A DNA stretch of 64,000 bases from Nereocystis luetkeana (GCA_031213475.1 JARUPZ010000007.1:7249586-7313585), one strand, 5' to 3'; shown: positions 46,701 to 49,659, counted from the first letter of the stretch. Translations and numbers: made by a program. Notes: generated from the letters alone by a model not told the origin.

Positions 46701-49293
46701 CATATCTCATACGACCACCTCGGCGTGAGAGATGTAAAAGCATTGCGCAAGTGGTTTAGGCGGCTTCTTCGAAGTAGTTACGAAGGACGCGAAACAGAAA
46801 ACGGCAGCAGCCAGCCAGCCAGCCAGCCCCGTCGTGCGAAGAATACCATGATGCCGCGGCATGGGGTCGGGAATGATGCCCGACAAAAAACGATTGTGGA
46901 AAGGTTAAGTGCCCTTGGAAGGGACAAAACAGACCACCCTGGGCCTGAATAAACTGCTCCGAAGAGTAAATGAAGCGCATAGATAGGTGTATGGTGTATG
47001 TCGTATCGTCTCCTACAAACCACACAATCAATGAATTGGCTCAAGCTCACTCCTTTTTATGATCCTACAATCGAAGTATGATTTTATGGCGTGTTTGCTT
47101 TAACTGAAATATAAGTAAAAGTACAAGTAAAAACAGGAGGCAGCCAACCGCGCTAGGAATCTGTCGATAGACAATAGGTCTATTGTCAGCTCCGTCGAGG
47201 ATGTTTCGAGATATAATCACAATGCCAGATAAAATGAAATAATTCGAGCAATCGATCTCCCTGTCGCTTATCAGACCTGCGGATCCGCGAGGAGCTCCGC
47301 CGCTTCTTCCTGTCTTCCGCCTTGCTGAGCCTGGTAGACGTGCATCAAGCGCTCCGCCGAAGCGCGCGCTTGCGGATGGTCTATCCCGAACGTCTGGAGC
47401 GTTCGAGATTCACCAAGTGAGCGAGGCACGAGAGCAACGACAAACGCACGTGCACGCAAGTAAGTGTGTCTCGTCCGCGTCGGAGAGCAGGAAGGTTGGT
47501 CAAGGGGGGGAGGGGGAGAGAGAGGAGTCGATATAACGCTTTGCCTGAAGAAAGCACGGACGGGAGTGTCGGGGACACATTGGCTAAGCGTAGGCAACAG
47601 GCGGTTTGGTGAAGGGGGCGGGGGCGGGGGGCGGGGGGGAGGGGCGTGCCCATTTGTTGCTTGCCTTAGTCATTAGACTGCTGACCATGCATCCCTTTCG
47701 AGACGGAGCACTGTTTTTACTCCAAATAGAGACACCTTCAACAGTTGGGCGCTCTCTACGTTGTGTCCATATATTACATGAAAACTGTTTACTAATCTTA
47801 TCCCCTTCCTGATTCGATTCGCTGCCTGTGGCCACCATCTATCTCCCAGGACAGCGGCCGTTTTTTTTTTCAAGAAACGTGTACGTAGAGATAAAGCTTT
47901 GTCCAGAGAGAGCGTACATTGATTGGACAAACGTGTCCAGATTGACAAACACCACATACAGTCACAATGGTATGTTGGCAAAGAGCTCGTGCTAGCAACA
48001 CGTTCGCGCATACTGCGCGCGGCAGGCTTTTCACTAGTAGTGCGGTCGGCCGACTTATCATCCTGGGCTTTAAGCGATACGTTTGCACACGATGGGATGG
48101 GTGTGAACGCTGTGATAGCGTATTAGTAGTTTCCGTAGTAAGCATCTTGAATACAAACAACCCCTGGGGAAAACCCGGCTCATTTACAGCCTAGCGACCC
48201 ACCCTAGAGCGAATGACGAACGCCTGCTGCAGGAGAACTTCCGCCGATAGGTAGTCCACCATGGAATCGTCGAATCTTCCCCCCGTCGCAGGGGTCAACG
48301 AAAAGAACGAACGCCGGCGAGGGCATGTTGAGGGTAATTAGGCTTGCATCGGGATAAATAATACCTGGTACCTGATACTTACTCCCTATTCATACAGTAG
48401 GTTCACCTAGGGCCTCTGTCTCGAGGAGTCCGAAAAGTGTCGGTCTGTCCGTCTGTCTGTCTATCTGTCGCCTTTTACCCATTACAGCATATCAAATGAA
48501 CCACTCCAACTACTCCAACCTTGGTCACCAATCAGGAATCCCTAAAGCCTACACCAGACTTCAACTCCCGGAACGATTTCAAGTGTCGACAAGAAATCCC
48601 GTGCCAAATATATACAGCAGCACCAAGGGGCAACTCTCATCAAAACAGCAGCAGCTCCCCAGCGGAGGAGAGAGCCTCACTAGTTGTTGGGCCCAAAAGT
48701 GCTCCCTCTGCCGCAATGTAAAGGCATGGGTCCTCTACCGCACTGTAGAAGCATGGCTCCTCTACCGCGCTGTAGAAGCATGGCTCCTCTACCGCACTGT
48801 AGAAGCATTGCTCCTCTACCGCACTGTAGAGGCATGGTTGCTCTACCGCACTGTAGAAGCATGGATCCTCTACCGCACTGTAGAGGCATGGCTCCTGTAC
48901 CGCACTGTAGAGGCATGGCTCCTCTACCACACCGTAGAGGCATGACTCCTCTACCGCATTGTAGAGGCATGACTCCTCTACCACAATGTAGAAGCATGGC
49001 TGCTCTACCGCACTGTAGAGGCATGACTCCTCCACCGTACTGTAGAGACATCGCTCCTCTATCGCACTGTAGAACTATGATTCCTCTACCACGCTGTGGA
49101 GGCATGGCTCCTGTACCGCACTGCGGTAGACCTTTCTCACTCACCGATCCAAGAGGTTGATGCCAGATTTTCTTCCTAGTGCGATCATGGCCTCGGTCCC
49201 ACTGACCACCGCGTTATTAGGTTGCACATGGAGCGTCAGGCATGGTTTGCGCGGCGGTGGGGGGAGAGAAGCACCGCGCTTTAGGTTGTCCAT
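449..49293 (-). CDS. Giant multi-exon gene: TPR, tandem SKICH-like, DUF4062-like, NACHT and TPR protein
   Basis: Span of one gene assembled from about 34 candidate exons on the minus strand. Most junctions agree in reading phase, for example 48,203 to 47,393, 45,973 to 44,168, 41,678 to 40,858, 34,162 to 33,227, 28,022 to 26,344, 22,608 to 14,477 and 9,044 to 8,521. Visible order: TPR with the FGIDHP signature, coiled helices, two SKICH-like domains (DWVGLF/VRYFLGG and DWLGV/GKYVVHAF), a DUF4062-like domain (LYLSTRWDMVLEREAF, RCRPYLVCCLG), a degenerate P-loop (DQPGTGMTT), a Walker-B-like segment (VLIVENPDALL with LAWLPPELP), winged-helix GLSPYEL, then helical repeats. This resembles nephrocystin-3/TEP1/NWD1 NACHT proteins, which act as cytosolic or ciliary scaffolds; that role is inferred from family only. 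The coding part is about 6 kb and the rest is repeat-filled intron. Unresolved: the true start (an ATG at 49,293, or upstream exons), the 3' end, and splicing near 40.4, 12.4, 8.3 and 3.4 kb. It could also be two fused or adjacent genes. Confidence 0.72.
743..803 (-). CDS. Giant gene exon 33 (tentative)
   Basis: 20 codons after one base: DLFALDCLINVAGIDDDLFK. Acceptor TATATATCAG, donor AAG|GTGCGA. Phase agrees with exon 32. A short acidic helical segment. Confidence 0.4.
1485..1620 (-). repeat. Dispersed repeat family R, partial copy
   Basis: The reverse complement shows the R landmarks: C/G tract, CGTGCG..CATAGTCGTGCGACCATAGACCC, GTTTCACC and CATTGCTTGCACC. Only the end near the G tract remains. 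Confidence 0.65.
1642..1724 (-). CDS. Giant gene exon 32, TPR-like (tentative)
   Basis: 27 codons plus two bases: AARLSLERFGDPEESMNLAE then SAWSLMF, a TPR-like helix pair with an F-G-D-P-x-x-S turn. The acceptor CTAGAG is weak; the donor is GG|GTAGGT. Phases fit exons 31 and 33. Confidence 0.45.
2334..2499 (-). CDS. Giant gene exon 31
   Basis: One base completes Arg, then GDPQAYLEYMHQAHVFATPR, RFAAAVRASFEEYYNVAPTE and a basic tail ending ARAPHD. Y-L-x-Y corresponds to the L-x-Y-W helix of the family. A GTGAGA donor follows; if it is not used the frame ends at a TGA at 2,319-2,321, which would be the natural stop of the gene. Confidence 0.68.
3107..3210 (-). CDS. Giant gene exon 30
   Basis: Reads NGLEIPRRISRAHRDKLIAA then LADVELLYAMNGSK. 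L-x-x-x-L-x-D-x-x-x-L-Y is the segment before the 'YW' helix in nephrocystin-3-like proteins. Acceptor TGCAATCAG, donor AAAAG|GTAGCA in phase 2, matching exon 31. Confidence 0.72.
3382..3747 (-). CDS. Giant gene exon 29 (3' border has two choices)
   Basis: Acceptor AAACACCAG. Reads VLGRLVLREAISATAVDQEL then IHHDADFPDAFVARAQQQ, a run of 11 Gly, and HHFYLQVLVDSFAKSLPGVR with RGEEQLAALAG. IHHD-x-x-x-x-AF and the rrxEqL helix fit the region after the winged helix. The best donor, GTGAGT at 3,431, ends in phase 1 and clashes with exon 30; a GTGTGG donor at 3,381 keeps phase 0. Confidence 0.62.
4352..5260 (-). CDS. Giant gene exon 28, winged helix plus long disordered linker
   Basis: 303 codons, the longest exon seen. 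VRLSHGGLSPYELAAALGHI opens it, then HLRRD and a run of six His, then about 230 residues rich in Thr, Ala, Gly and Ser, then FSEQDWRALEPDLMQFCHK. Acceptor GCTGGCAG, donor AAG|GTAAAT, phase 0. G-L-S-x-x-E-L at the start and W-x-x-L-x-x-x-L at the end are family features; the middle is an insert. Confidence 0.75.
6110..6211 (-). CDS. Giant gene exon 27, winged-helix lead-in
   Basis: 34 codons, MQAESTLDVVRLRIHQLVSS then KGLRGRLLRAALCL. Acceptor CCGTACAG, donor CTG|GTGCGA. Joined to exon 28 it gives LLRAALCL-VRLSHGGLSPYEL, the winged-helix signature of nephrocystin-3-like proteins. Unspliced, the frame stops after 12 more codons. Confidence 0.7.
6923..7138 (-). CDS. Giant gene exon 26
   Basis: Starts FLVGVTEAICYNGSLARSGL, recalling the P-L-x-L-x-x-x-x-E-x-L helix of the family, then an acidic Ser/Gly-rich linker ending GEMDEGD. 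Acceptor ACTTCAG. Donor GAC|GTGACA is chosen; CTG|GCAAGA (GC type, about 6,892) would also keep phase 0. Confidence 0.55.
7190..7415 (+). repeat. Dispersed repeat family R, partial copy
   Basis: Begins with an 11-G run, then GTACTCACGTCGTGCATGG, CGTAGTCGTATGACCATA, GGGTTTTCACCGACTAG, GCTTGCACCAAGCG, GAAGCGCCGTGAGGTG and GGTGAGCAGCATCCTACC. Lacks the hairpin end. Confidence 0.75.
8061..8156 (-). CDS. Giant gene exon 25
   Basis: 32 codons, VIDAVLRRHGLGCLLEWVES then DIILKEKTVNIQ. Acceptor TTTTGTTCAG, donor CAG|GTGAGC, phase 0. Helical; fits the part of the NACHT module between sensor and winged helix. Confidence 0.65.
8190..8376 (-). CDS. Possible extra exon(s) of the NACHT module
   Basis: Two overlapping frames look coding: MYDSWEWRNDQMVTCPFQ near 8,376-8,323, and VSPNVPDDVLWQWVSAVGFK continuing to HVMDDVYR near 8,328-8,190. 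Both have usable borders, but I cannot decide which is used or whether both are alternative exons. Confidence 0.3.
8405..8521 (-). CDS. Giant gene exon 24, NACHT sensor region
   Basis: 39 codons: VITTCAQGSSCQQLLCGVDG then WRWHMLRRKTGLDAETKRQ. This continues WLPPELPSHVK into the V-I-x-S-T-x-x-G ... W ... L strand-turn-helix of the family. Acceptor CACCCACAG, donor CAG|GTACTA. Reading on gives LQQELYILS and an in-frame TAG, followed by MYDSWEWRNDQMVT, which also resembles the family. Confidence 0.72.
9044..9163 (-). CDS. Giant gene exon 23, Walker-B-like NACHT strand
   Basis: 40 codons: VLIVENPDALLSPAEQATVP then PDIVPNPLAWLPPELPSHVK. NACHT members of the TEP1/nephrocystin-3 type read h-h-h-h-D-x-h-D-x-L ... 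L-x-W-L-P-x-x-L-P-x-x-V-K. The first Asp is Glu and the second Asp is kept. The acceptor is TTGTGCCAG. The 3' border is AAG|GCGAGT, a non-canonical GC donor, and the next exon fits in phase 0. Confidence 0.8.
10114..10525 (-). CDS. Giant gene exon 22, Gly-rich insert and pre-Walker-B helix
   Basis: 137 codons. LGAAITSDHLSIHDHGEEDF opens it, a Gly/Ser/Thr-rich insert follows, and it ends KRVEVEQEFLGRWIDVLSG then HGDL before GTGCGA. The end matches the helix before Walker B in NACHT proteins. The acceptor is downstream, in minus sense, of a long pyrimidine tract (purine-rich on plus, 10,530-10,620). Confidence 0.68.
10530..10690. repeat. Purine-rich tract and ~55-bp duplication
   Basis: (GA)n-like tract at 10,540-10,590, then two copies of GAGATGGACAGGTGGGTGT with GGCG(A/G)(A/G)AGGGGGTAT. 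On the minus strand this is the pyrimidine tract before the exon 22 acceptor. Confidence 0.65.
12059..12195 (-). CDS. Giant gene exon 21 (tentative)
   Basis: Acceptor TTTCGCAG and donor AACAG|GTGTGG. The frame VLRIDCRDPCHERLDKARLV ends in phase 2 and joins exon 22 correctly. A second frame over the same bases (SSLHIVRDNPIVWDALQDAG) also looks protein-like, so the frame is uncertain. Confidence 0.4.
12561..12705 (-). CDS. Giant gene exon 20, NACHT segment after P-loop (tentative borders)
   Basis: Reads EEHNGGESSSISMTLSML then SSLARSTKHSRMGAEYG. NACHT proteins have H-F-x-G-x-S-x-x-S-T-x-x-x-M-L-x-x-L here. Acceptor AAAAGAG after a T-rich tract keeps phase 0 with exon 19; donor GGGG|GTACGG is phase 1. 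The link to the next exon is not settled; a candidate piece at 12,322-12,387 (LRHARLKTVAKEVC) lies between them. Confidence 0.45.
13804..14477 (-). CDS. Giant gene exon 19, linker and degenerate NACHT P-loop
   Basis: 224 codons. It opens LSRAIDDLYPLRTAPDRLDD, carries Ala/Ser/Gly-rich linkers, and ends with DYLEDTSTIGMVVVDQPGT, then GMTTALLGFLEWYCRGEAAG and GRR. The last part aligns with the NACHT P-loop strand-loop-helix G-E-P-G-S-G-K-S-x-L-L, except that the catalytic Lys is Met. Acceptor ATTCACAG, donor CGG|GTGAGA. It follows the 8.1-kb intron. Confidence 0.8.
16075..16490 (-). repeat. Dispersed repeat family R, near-full copy
   Basis: Reverse orientation. Contains the hairpin TTGTGCGGAGAGAACC/TTTACTCCGCACAA and the whole R body. 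Lies in the 8.1-kb intron. A further fragment of the G-tract end is at about 16,960-17,005. Confidence 0.78.
17117..17464 (+). mobile_element. tRNA-derived SINE, full copy 1
   Basis: The head carries GTGGTTCAAGTGGTTA (A box) and CTGGGTTCGAGCCC (B box), then a conserved body of about 250 bases and an A-rich tail of about 20 A. The sequence recurs almost unchanged at 35,470, implying recent activity. Non-autonomous; it would need a LINE partner, and none is seen here. Confidence 0.82.
18455..18545 (-). repeat. tRNA-like sequence (pseudogene or SINE head)
   Basis: On the minus strand an A-box-like TAGCTCATTGGTTG is followed about 50 bases later by a B-box-like GAGGTTCGAACTC, and the flanks GGTGGTAG/CTGCCACC can pair. 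The anticodon region does not fold cleanly, so this is a decayed tRNA or SINE head. Confidence 0.45.
19274..19347 (-). tRNA. tRNA-Val (anticodon CAC)
   Basis: A 74-base cloverleaf on the minus strand. The acceptor stem GCTCCGG pairs with CCGGAGT (terminal G-U). The anticodon stem TATGC/GCATA closes the loop CTCACAC, giving anticodon CAC. The T arm is GCGGG-TTCGAGC-CCCGC. A run of five T begins one base after the 3' end, a Pol III terminator. It lies inside the 8.1-kb intron of the giant gene, on the same strand. Confidence 0.93.
20280..21060 (+). repeat. Repeat family L, diverged copy
   Basis: Shares with 21,410-22,030 the segments GGGTTTTGAGGAGTCGCATC / CTTCGACTCAAGTCC and the following GGTTT..TATTTCTGCATATG. 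Poly-C blocks at 20,550 and 20,692. No coding signal. Confidence 0.5.
21410..22290 (+). repeat. Repeat family L, full copy
   Basis: Matches 50,285-50,890 over most of its length (GATTCGCTGTGTACAC, AAGCGCCGCATCT, TTATGAATCTGC, CCCTGTTGCGGTGTTATGA) and 32,190-32,440 in reverse at its 5' part. Contains the perfect hairpin GGCAGGCG-TTAT-CGCCTGCC. Looks like a non-coding retroelement or solo terminal repeat. Confidence 0.65.
22345..22380. repeat. (ACGG)n microsatellite
   Basis: Eight consecutive ACGG units at the end of the family L copy. Confidence 0.9.
22608..22755 (-). CDS. Giant gene exon 18, end of DUF4062-like domain
   Basis: 49 codons plus one base. GGIAGVIRFINGSKGRMTQL is followed by KQELAACTNRFRQGYED and ETIFLSMVLE. 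Family members have L-K-x-x-I ... Y ... V-x-x-D-L-x-x-A-I-D here, and the next exon supplies exactly DLSRAIDDLYP in phase. Acceptor GGTCCGCAG, donor GAAG|GTGCGG. Confidence 0.8.
22945..23049. mobile_element. 105-bp MITE, copy 1
   Basis: Flanked by TA on both sides. The left end TTACGGGGGACTATAGTA and right end ACTATGGTCCCTCGTAG are imperfect inverted repeats. The centre CAATATTTGGTCCTATT is shared with the copies at 23,858 and 24,079. TA target duplication points to the Tc1/mariner group; there is no coding capacity. Confidence 0.85.
23858..23962. mobile_element. 105-bp MITE, copy 2
   Basis: TA-flanked and exactly 105 bases. The left end is partly decayed (ATACGGGGCGGCATAGTA); the right end ACTATGGTCCCCCGTAA is intact. 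Confidence 0.85.
24079..24183. mobile_element. 105-bp MITE, copy 3
   Basis: TA-flanked. TTACGGGGGACCATAGTT and AACTGTGGTCCCCCGTAA are near-perfect inverted ends. The best-preserved of three copies within 1.3 kb, all in the intron between giant-gene exons 17 and 18. Confidence 0.87.
24615..24695 (-). CDS. Giant gene exon 17 (tentative)
   Basis: 27 codons, RGLMTEHGFFYTRAACLQ to HPCQKM, acceptor GGGTCAG and donor ATG|GTGCGA, phase 0. GFFYTR may correspond to the F-Y-F-R segment late in DUF4062-like domains. An upstream acceptor at about 24,721 would give a longer frame ending at a stop, so this exon is provisional. Confidence 0.4.
24879..24994 (-). CDS. Giant gene exon 16
   Basis: Reads FWTNDVTHSSAEDVGPGIKG then IKQQQQPPTQAQ and KPCASA. 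Phase 1 acceptor (TACAAG), phase 0 donor (GCG|GTATGT). A polar Gln-rich linker with no recognisable fold. Confidence 0.5.
26132..26344 (-). CDS. Giant gene exon 15, low-complexity insert
   Basis: The acceptor GCGGTTAG is in phase 1. It reads GVPGGARRHACVIPAFVDFR then KWV and a Ser/Gly/Lys stretch ending NCSS before GTGAGG. A (CTC)n/(GAG)n tract encodes the Ser-Arg-Gly run. Assigned because both borders fit the phases of neighbouring exons; it has no motif of its own. Confidence 0.5.
26485..27045 (+). repeat. Dispersed repeat family R, full copy
   Basis: The longest copy: G tract, TACTCGAT, CATGCATGGCCGTAGTCGTA, the R body, the hairpin TTGTGCGGAGTAAAGG-TT-CTTTACCTCGCACAA, then GGTACCCTGGTT, CTAGCTCACGTAGTGAGC and CCAACCGACGCCAACCCAAC. 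Serves as the reference for the family. Confidence 0.8.
27456..27690. repeat. 120-bp tandem duplication
   Basis: Two units about 90 percent alike: CGGCGCGACTCGTGTTCAAC, GGTCACATGGCCAAGGCATA and GGCATGCGTGACTTGACAT recur 119-120 bases apart. Confidence 0.88.
27725..27875 (+). mobile_element. SINE body, diverged copy
   Basis: Contains the body landmarks ACGAGGCAAGAAAG, TCCCGCGATAAAAA, CCATGTGATCCCC and GATCTGGACTACGA in the same order as the full SINE. No head or A tail. Confidence 0.5.
28022..28163 (-). CDS. Giant gene exon 14, DUF4062-like domain
   Basis: 47 codons plus one base. It has a Ser/Gly linker and then VGVLTVTDLEVLSAFLLPVL, matching the family segment S-V-T-E-L-E-I plus helix, and ends QETIQ. 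Acceptor CCGACAG, donor AAG|GTGCCT in phase 1. Confidence 0.72.
28325..28645. repeat. ~20-bp degenerate minisatellite
   Basis: About 15 variants of GATGTAACGGCACGTTAAA in a row, in the intron between exons 13 and 14. Units vary by substitutions and small indels. Confidence 0.82.
28709..28825 (-). CDS. Giant gene exon 13, DUF4062-like domain middle
   Basis: 39 codons: DGINRCRPYLVCCLGELND then VELQAGSV and NPWLK. Family members read I-x-R-C-R-P-x-x-V-x-L-L-G-x-R-Y-G-W ... Y-P-W-L at this point. Acceptor TCTCTCGCAG, donor AAG|GTGCGG, phase 0. The opposite strand is also open across this stretch but is treated as a shadow. Confidence 0.78.
29880..30300. repeat. ~110-bp degenerate tandem repeat
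   Basis: Recurring TTGG(T)CGATGGTTGTGGCA + AGATACAGACGCGATG followed by GAGTTC(C/T)ATGGGT, three to four units. Confidence 0.6.
31413..31490 (-). repeat. tRNA-like sequence (pseudogene or SINE head)
   Basis: Minus strand contains the B-box-like GTGGGTTCGAGCGCC preceded by a CTCCCAG loop-like segment. Stems do not pair well and there is no T-run, so it is not called as a gene. Confidence 0.35.
32190..32440 (-). repeat. Repeat family L, 5' fragment
   Basis: The reverse complement shares ACCAACGAGTACC, AGGCAAACCTGGCAAGG, ATACCCC..TGTCCCA and GGAAACCAG..GGTTTC with 21,430-21,640. Confidence 0.6.
32790..33012 (+). mobile_element. SINE body, diverged copy with internal duplication
   Basis: Two successive segments (around 32,845-32,900 and 32,905-33,010) each resemble the SINE body segment TGACCCCGGATCTGAG plus GGAAGAGAG; the second ends AATACATGGGATGG and a G-run. 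The giant-gene exon 12 donor lies 20 bases beyond. Confidence 0.55.
33032..33227 (-). CDS. Giant gene exon 12, DUF4062-like domain N-terminal part
   Basis: 65 codons after one base. HMREFTLYLSTRWDMVLERE and AFKTVAAPALKELLDSRGV then TFGYMDVRSDMSTED match the pattern F-x-S-S-T-x-x-D-M-x-x-E-R ... F-P-x-L ... C-x-x-R-G ... D-x-R-W-G-x-T-x-E of the DUF4062-like region that precedes NACHT in TEP1/NWD1/nephrocystin-3 proteins. The donor TTG|GTGAGT sits about 20 bases from a SINE-like repeat. Confidence 0.82.
34162..34304 (-). CDS. Giant gene exon 11, second half of SKICH-like domain 2
   Basis: Reads VRFEEGPCLPGKYVVHAF, then LTDSNDAVVGSSGIFEC and a short linker. PGKYVV-x-x-F and VVGSSGIF match the closing strands of SKICH domains. 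It ends in phase 2 at a GTGTGT donor inside a (CA)n tract, and joins exon 12 to make Arg. Confidence 0.78.
35470..35812 (+). mobile_element. tRNA-derived SINE, full copy 2
   Basis: Nearly identical to the copy at 17,117 from head to GAATGGGATGGAA, ending in an A/G-rich tail. Inserted right after a (TA)n run, inside the giant-gene intron between exons 10 and 11. A 79-bp MITE sits just beyond its tail. Confidence 0.82.
35827..35905. mobile_element. 79-bp Stowaway-like MITE
   Basis: Perfect 13-bp terminal inverted repeats CCACTCTGTCCCG and CGGGACAGAGTGG, flanked by TA dinucleotides. The ends resemble the plant Stowaway/Tc1-mariner type. Too short to code. Confidence 0.8.
36235..36366 (-). CDS. 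Giant gene exon 10, first half of SKICH-like domain 2
   Basis: 44 codons, VEYRFNYDTAVPKGDWLGVI then AWGEEAAAGTCIV and PFPGTSAGT. DWLGVI aligns with the DWVGLF of domain 1. Acceptor CCACCTCAG, donor ACG|GTACGT, both phase 0. It is split from its second half at the same fold position as domain 1. Confidence 0.8.
36880..37250 (-). repeat. Dispersed repeat family R copy
   Basis: Reverse orientation; contains TGTGCGGGGTGGAAAACC/TTTACTCCGCACAA and the full body up to a C tract at 37,238. In the intron between exons 9 and 10. Confidence 0.78.
37815..38150. repeat. ~70-bp degenerate tandem repeat
   Basis: Four to five units with ATGCTCTCCTTCGTTCCAT, TCGCTACCAG and GGGTCGCTTT..GAT in order. It ends at the exon 9 donor. 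Confidence 0.65.
38160..38267 (-). CDS. Giant gene exon 9, second half of SKICH-like domain 1
   Basis: 36 codons: GVVEVNEGIVVQEGAYVVRY, then FLGGSGCCVAESDIFK. This is the C-terminal beta hairpin pattern of SKICH domains (G-x-Y-x-V-x-Y-F then S-x-x-F). Acceptor ATACCAG, donor AAG|GTGAGC, phase 0 at both ends. Confidence 0.8.
38455..38670. repeat. (CAA)n trinucleotide array
   Basis: Nearly 200 bases of CAA with interspersed CAG, TAC and GAC. Open frames here (poly-Asn, poly-Val, poly-Cys) are artefacts of the repeat. Confidence 0.95.
38802..39467. mobile_element. 666-bp non-autonomous element with ~200-bp terminal inverted repeats
   Basis: The left arm (38,802-39,010) and right arm (39,270-39,467) are inverted copies sharing, among others, TTTTGAGCCATTTA, CCTCCCTC(T/C)GATTGGCCA, GATCGTACCT and AAGTTGGGCTT. 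Each arm starts with its own small palindrome (AAAATAGG..GTAC / GTACCTATTTTGAGCC on the left). The 260-bp core has no ORF with recognisable family. It lies in the intron between exons 8 and 9. Confidence 0.82.
40430..40858 (-). CDS. Giant gene exon 8, first half of SKICH-like domain 1 (3' border unresolved)
   Basis: The acceptor ATGCCCAG completes the Ser codon of exon 7. The protein then reads YCHRDNLDHRHPAKDWVGLF, where DWVGLF is the SKICH hallmark; a Thr/Ala insert and SDSPCEYVPL follow. Beyond this the frame is low-complexity Thr/Pro/Ser up to position 40,430, where a GTAGCG donor exists in phase 2; exon 9 needs phase 0, so the true donor or an extra small exon is missing. A second frame is open over the same stretch and is rich in Lys/Gly/Ser. 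Confidence 0.6.
41678..41805 (-). CDS. Giant gene exon 7, lead-in to SKICH-like domain 1
   Basis: Starts ILQESMRQLSSFPKKEDFRA and ends GVLGERFTVSY plus TC before GTGAGT. The acceptor is GTGTTTTCAG. The last strand (ERFTVSYS) is the first beta strand of a SKICH-like fold and continues in phase into exon 8. Confidence 0.75.
42758..42925 (-). CDS. Giant gene exon 6, TPR-like
   Basis: 56 codons, VQPTAVTVGG to RDVRNPAALQ, phase 0 at both ends, with acceptor CACCTGCAG and donor CAG|GTATGA. The centre NPEEAVQRAMVSLKRHDYLL followed by AARSC looks like a TPR helix pair. Read-through past the donor stops at once, which supports splicing here. Confidence 0.72.
43625..43752. repeat. (GAT)n trinucleotide array
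   Basis: GATGAT repeats with GAC/GGT variants. In the intron between exons 5 and 6. Confidence 0.95.
43931..44168 (-). CDS. Giant gene exon 5, helical region with Gly/Arg linker
   Basis: 79 codons plus one base. It opens ARQRLHERECALERGELFDD, continues SAWADLDTVTTMDAKEGG, has a Gly-rich insert, and ends DVDPTNVWHTTSLLDLE before GTGTGA. The acceptor is CGCGACAG. The Gly-rich insert is probably a disordered loop. Confidence 0.68.
44215..44700 (+). repeat. Dispersed repeat family R copy
   Basis: Starts with a G tract and GTGCTCGATATCATGCATGG, then the body, the hairpin TTGTGCGGAGTAAAGGC/TTTCGACCCCGCACA, and the terminal CCAACCGACGCCAACCCAAC. Starts 47 bases upstream, in minus sense, of exon 5. 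Confidence 0.78.
44700..44925. repeat. ~55-bp G-rich tandem repeat
   Basis: Units contain GTGG(T)GTTTAGAAA(A)AG, a short T-rich stretch and a G run of 7 to 10. Four degenerate units directly after the R copy. Confidence 0.6.
45165..45350. repeat. ~26-bp tandem repeat
   Basis: About seven variants of TAGCTATATTCACGCAAATA + CGTTT, decaying toward the right. In the intron between exons 4 and 5. Confidence 0.8.
45973..46127 (-). CDS. Giant gene exon 4, charged helical segment
   Basis: Reads LHLRAVGLRIAELERAVGTF, then a Lys/Ser linker and a second helix DLVNLLLEKWAKPAAE. Heptad-like Leu/Ile spacing suggests a coiled coil. It ends in phase 2 (AG|GTGATG), which joins exactly to the single extra G of exon 5 to make Arg. 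Confidence 0.7.
46128..47276 (-). other. Intron between exons 3 and 4
   Basis: No repeat family or exon recognised. Confidence 0.5.
47277..47393 (-). CDS. Giant gene exon 3, kinesin-light-chain-like TPR
   Basis: 39 codons beginning TFGIDHPQARASAERL and ending EEAAELLADPQ. The FG-DHP-x-A-x-S-x-x-x-L-x-x-V-Y pattern followed by EEA-x-x-L is the classic kinesin-light-chain/nephrocystin-3 TPR motif. Borders CTCCAG| and CAG|GTCTGA are both phase 0. Confidence 0.78.
48203..48275 (-). CDS. Giant gene exon 2, TPR helix
   Basis: Reads FDDSMVDYLSAEVLLQQAF then VIRSR, the helix pair that precedes an FG-DHP loop in kinesin-light-chain TPRs. The acceptor GGGGGAAG follows a T/C-rich tract and its phase matches exon 1. 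The donor is AGG|GTGGGT, chosen because it keeps phase 0 with exon 3. Confidence 0.68.
48715..49135. repeat. 27-bp minisatellite, about 15 copies
   Basis: Unit GCATGGCTCCTCTACCGCAC + TGTAGAA. Each unit contains the inverted repeat CCTCTAC-cgcact-GTAGAGG. Because 27 is a multiple of 3, two plus frames and two minus frames stay open. It ends about 10 bases from the exon 1 donor. Confidence 0.9.
49145..49293 (-). CDS. Giant gene exon 1 (possible first exon)
   Basis: The open segment starts at an ATG (MDNLKRGASL) and ends LGRKSGINLLD plus two bases of an Arg codon before a perfect GTGAGT donor. The two leftover bases fit the acceptor of the next exon at 48,275. If translation begins further upstream, an AAG acceptor at 49,278 would allow in-phase joining to the exon at 51,158; that acceptor lacks a pyrimidine tract, so the ATG start is equally likely. 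The DNA carries a weak internal duplication of about 70 bases around 49,205-49,320. Confidence 0.55.
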
Positions 49294-49659
49294 CGAACTT
49301 CGGGTATGGGTTGCACGGGTGGGGTGGGTGGGTGGGTGGGTGGGTGGAGGCGCAGACATAAATGAACTTAGAGCTGGAAATTGTAGCTCATCTTTATATA
49401 TAGACCGTAGTGTACTGGCCTTGAACCACGAGTCCCACGGATGACGGGGTGTTTATTCCCGACCACCCGACACCACAGATATGCAATGTGCAAGTACGGG
49501 ACCAAGGCTAAGGTGGGAGAGTCACTTTTAGGGCCTCGTTGTTTAGCGACTACGTACCCTATTTTTCTGGAGGTTTTTGTTTTTTTCATTTTTGGTGCAC
49601 TTCGGTTTCGTGGCATGCACCCACCCGTCATGGAATCGTTTGTTTTTCTGCGCCAACAA

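Noticed and set aside
48496..49160. Four overlapping ORFs of 130-158 codons
   Set aside because: All are frames of the 27-bp minisatellite, which stays open because the unit is a multiple of three.
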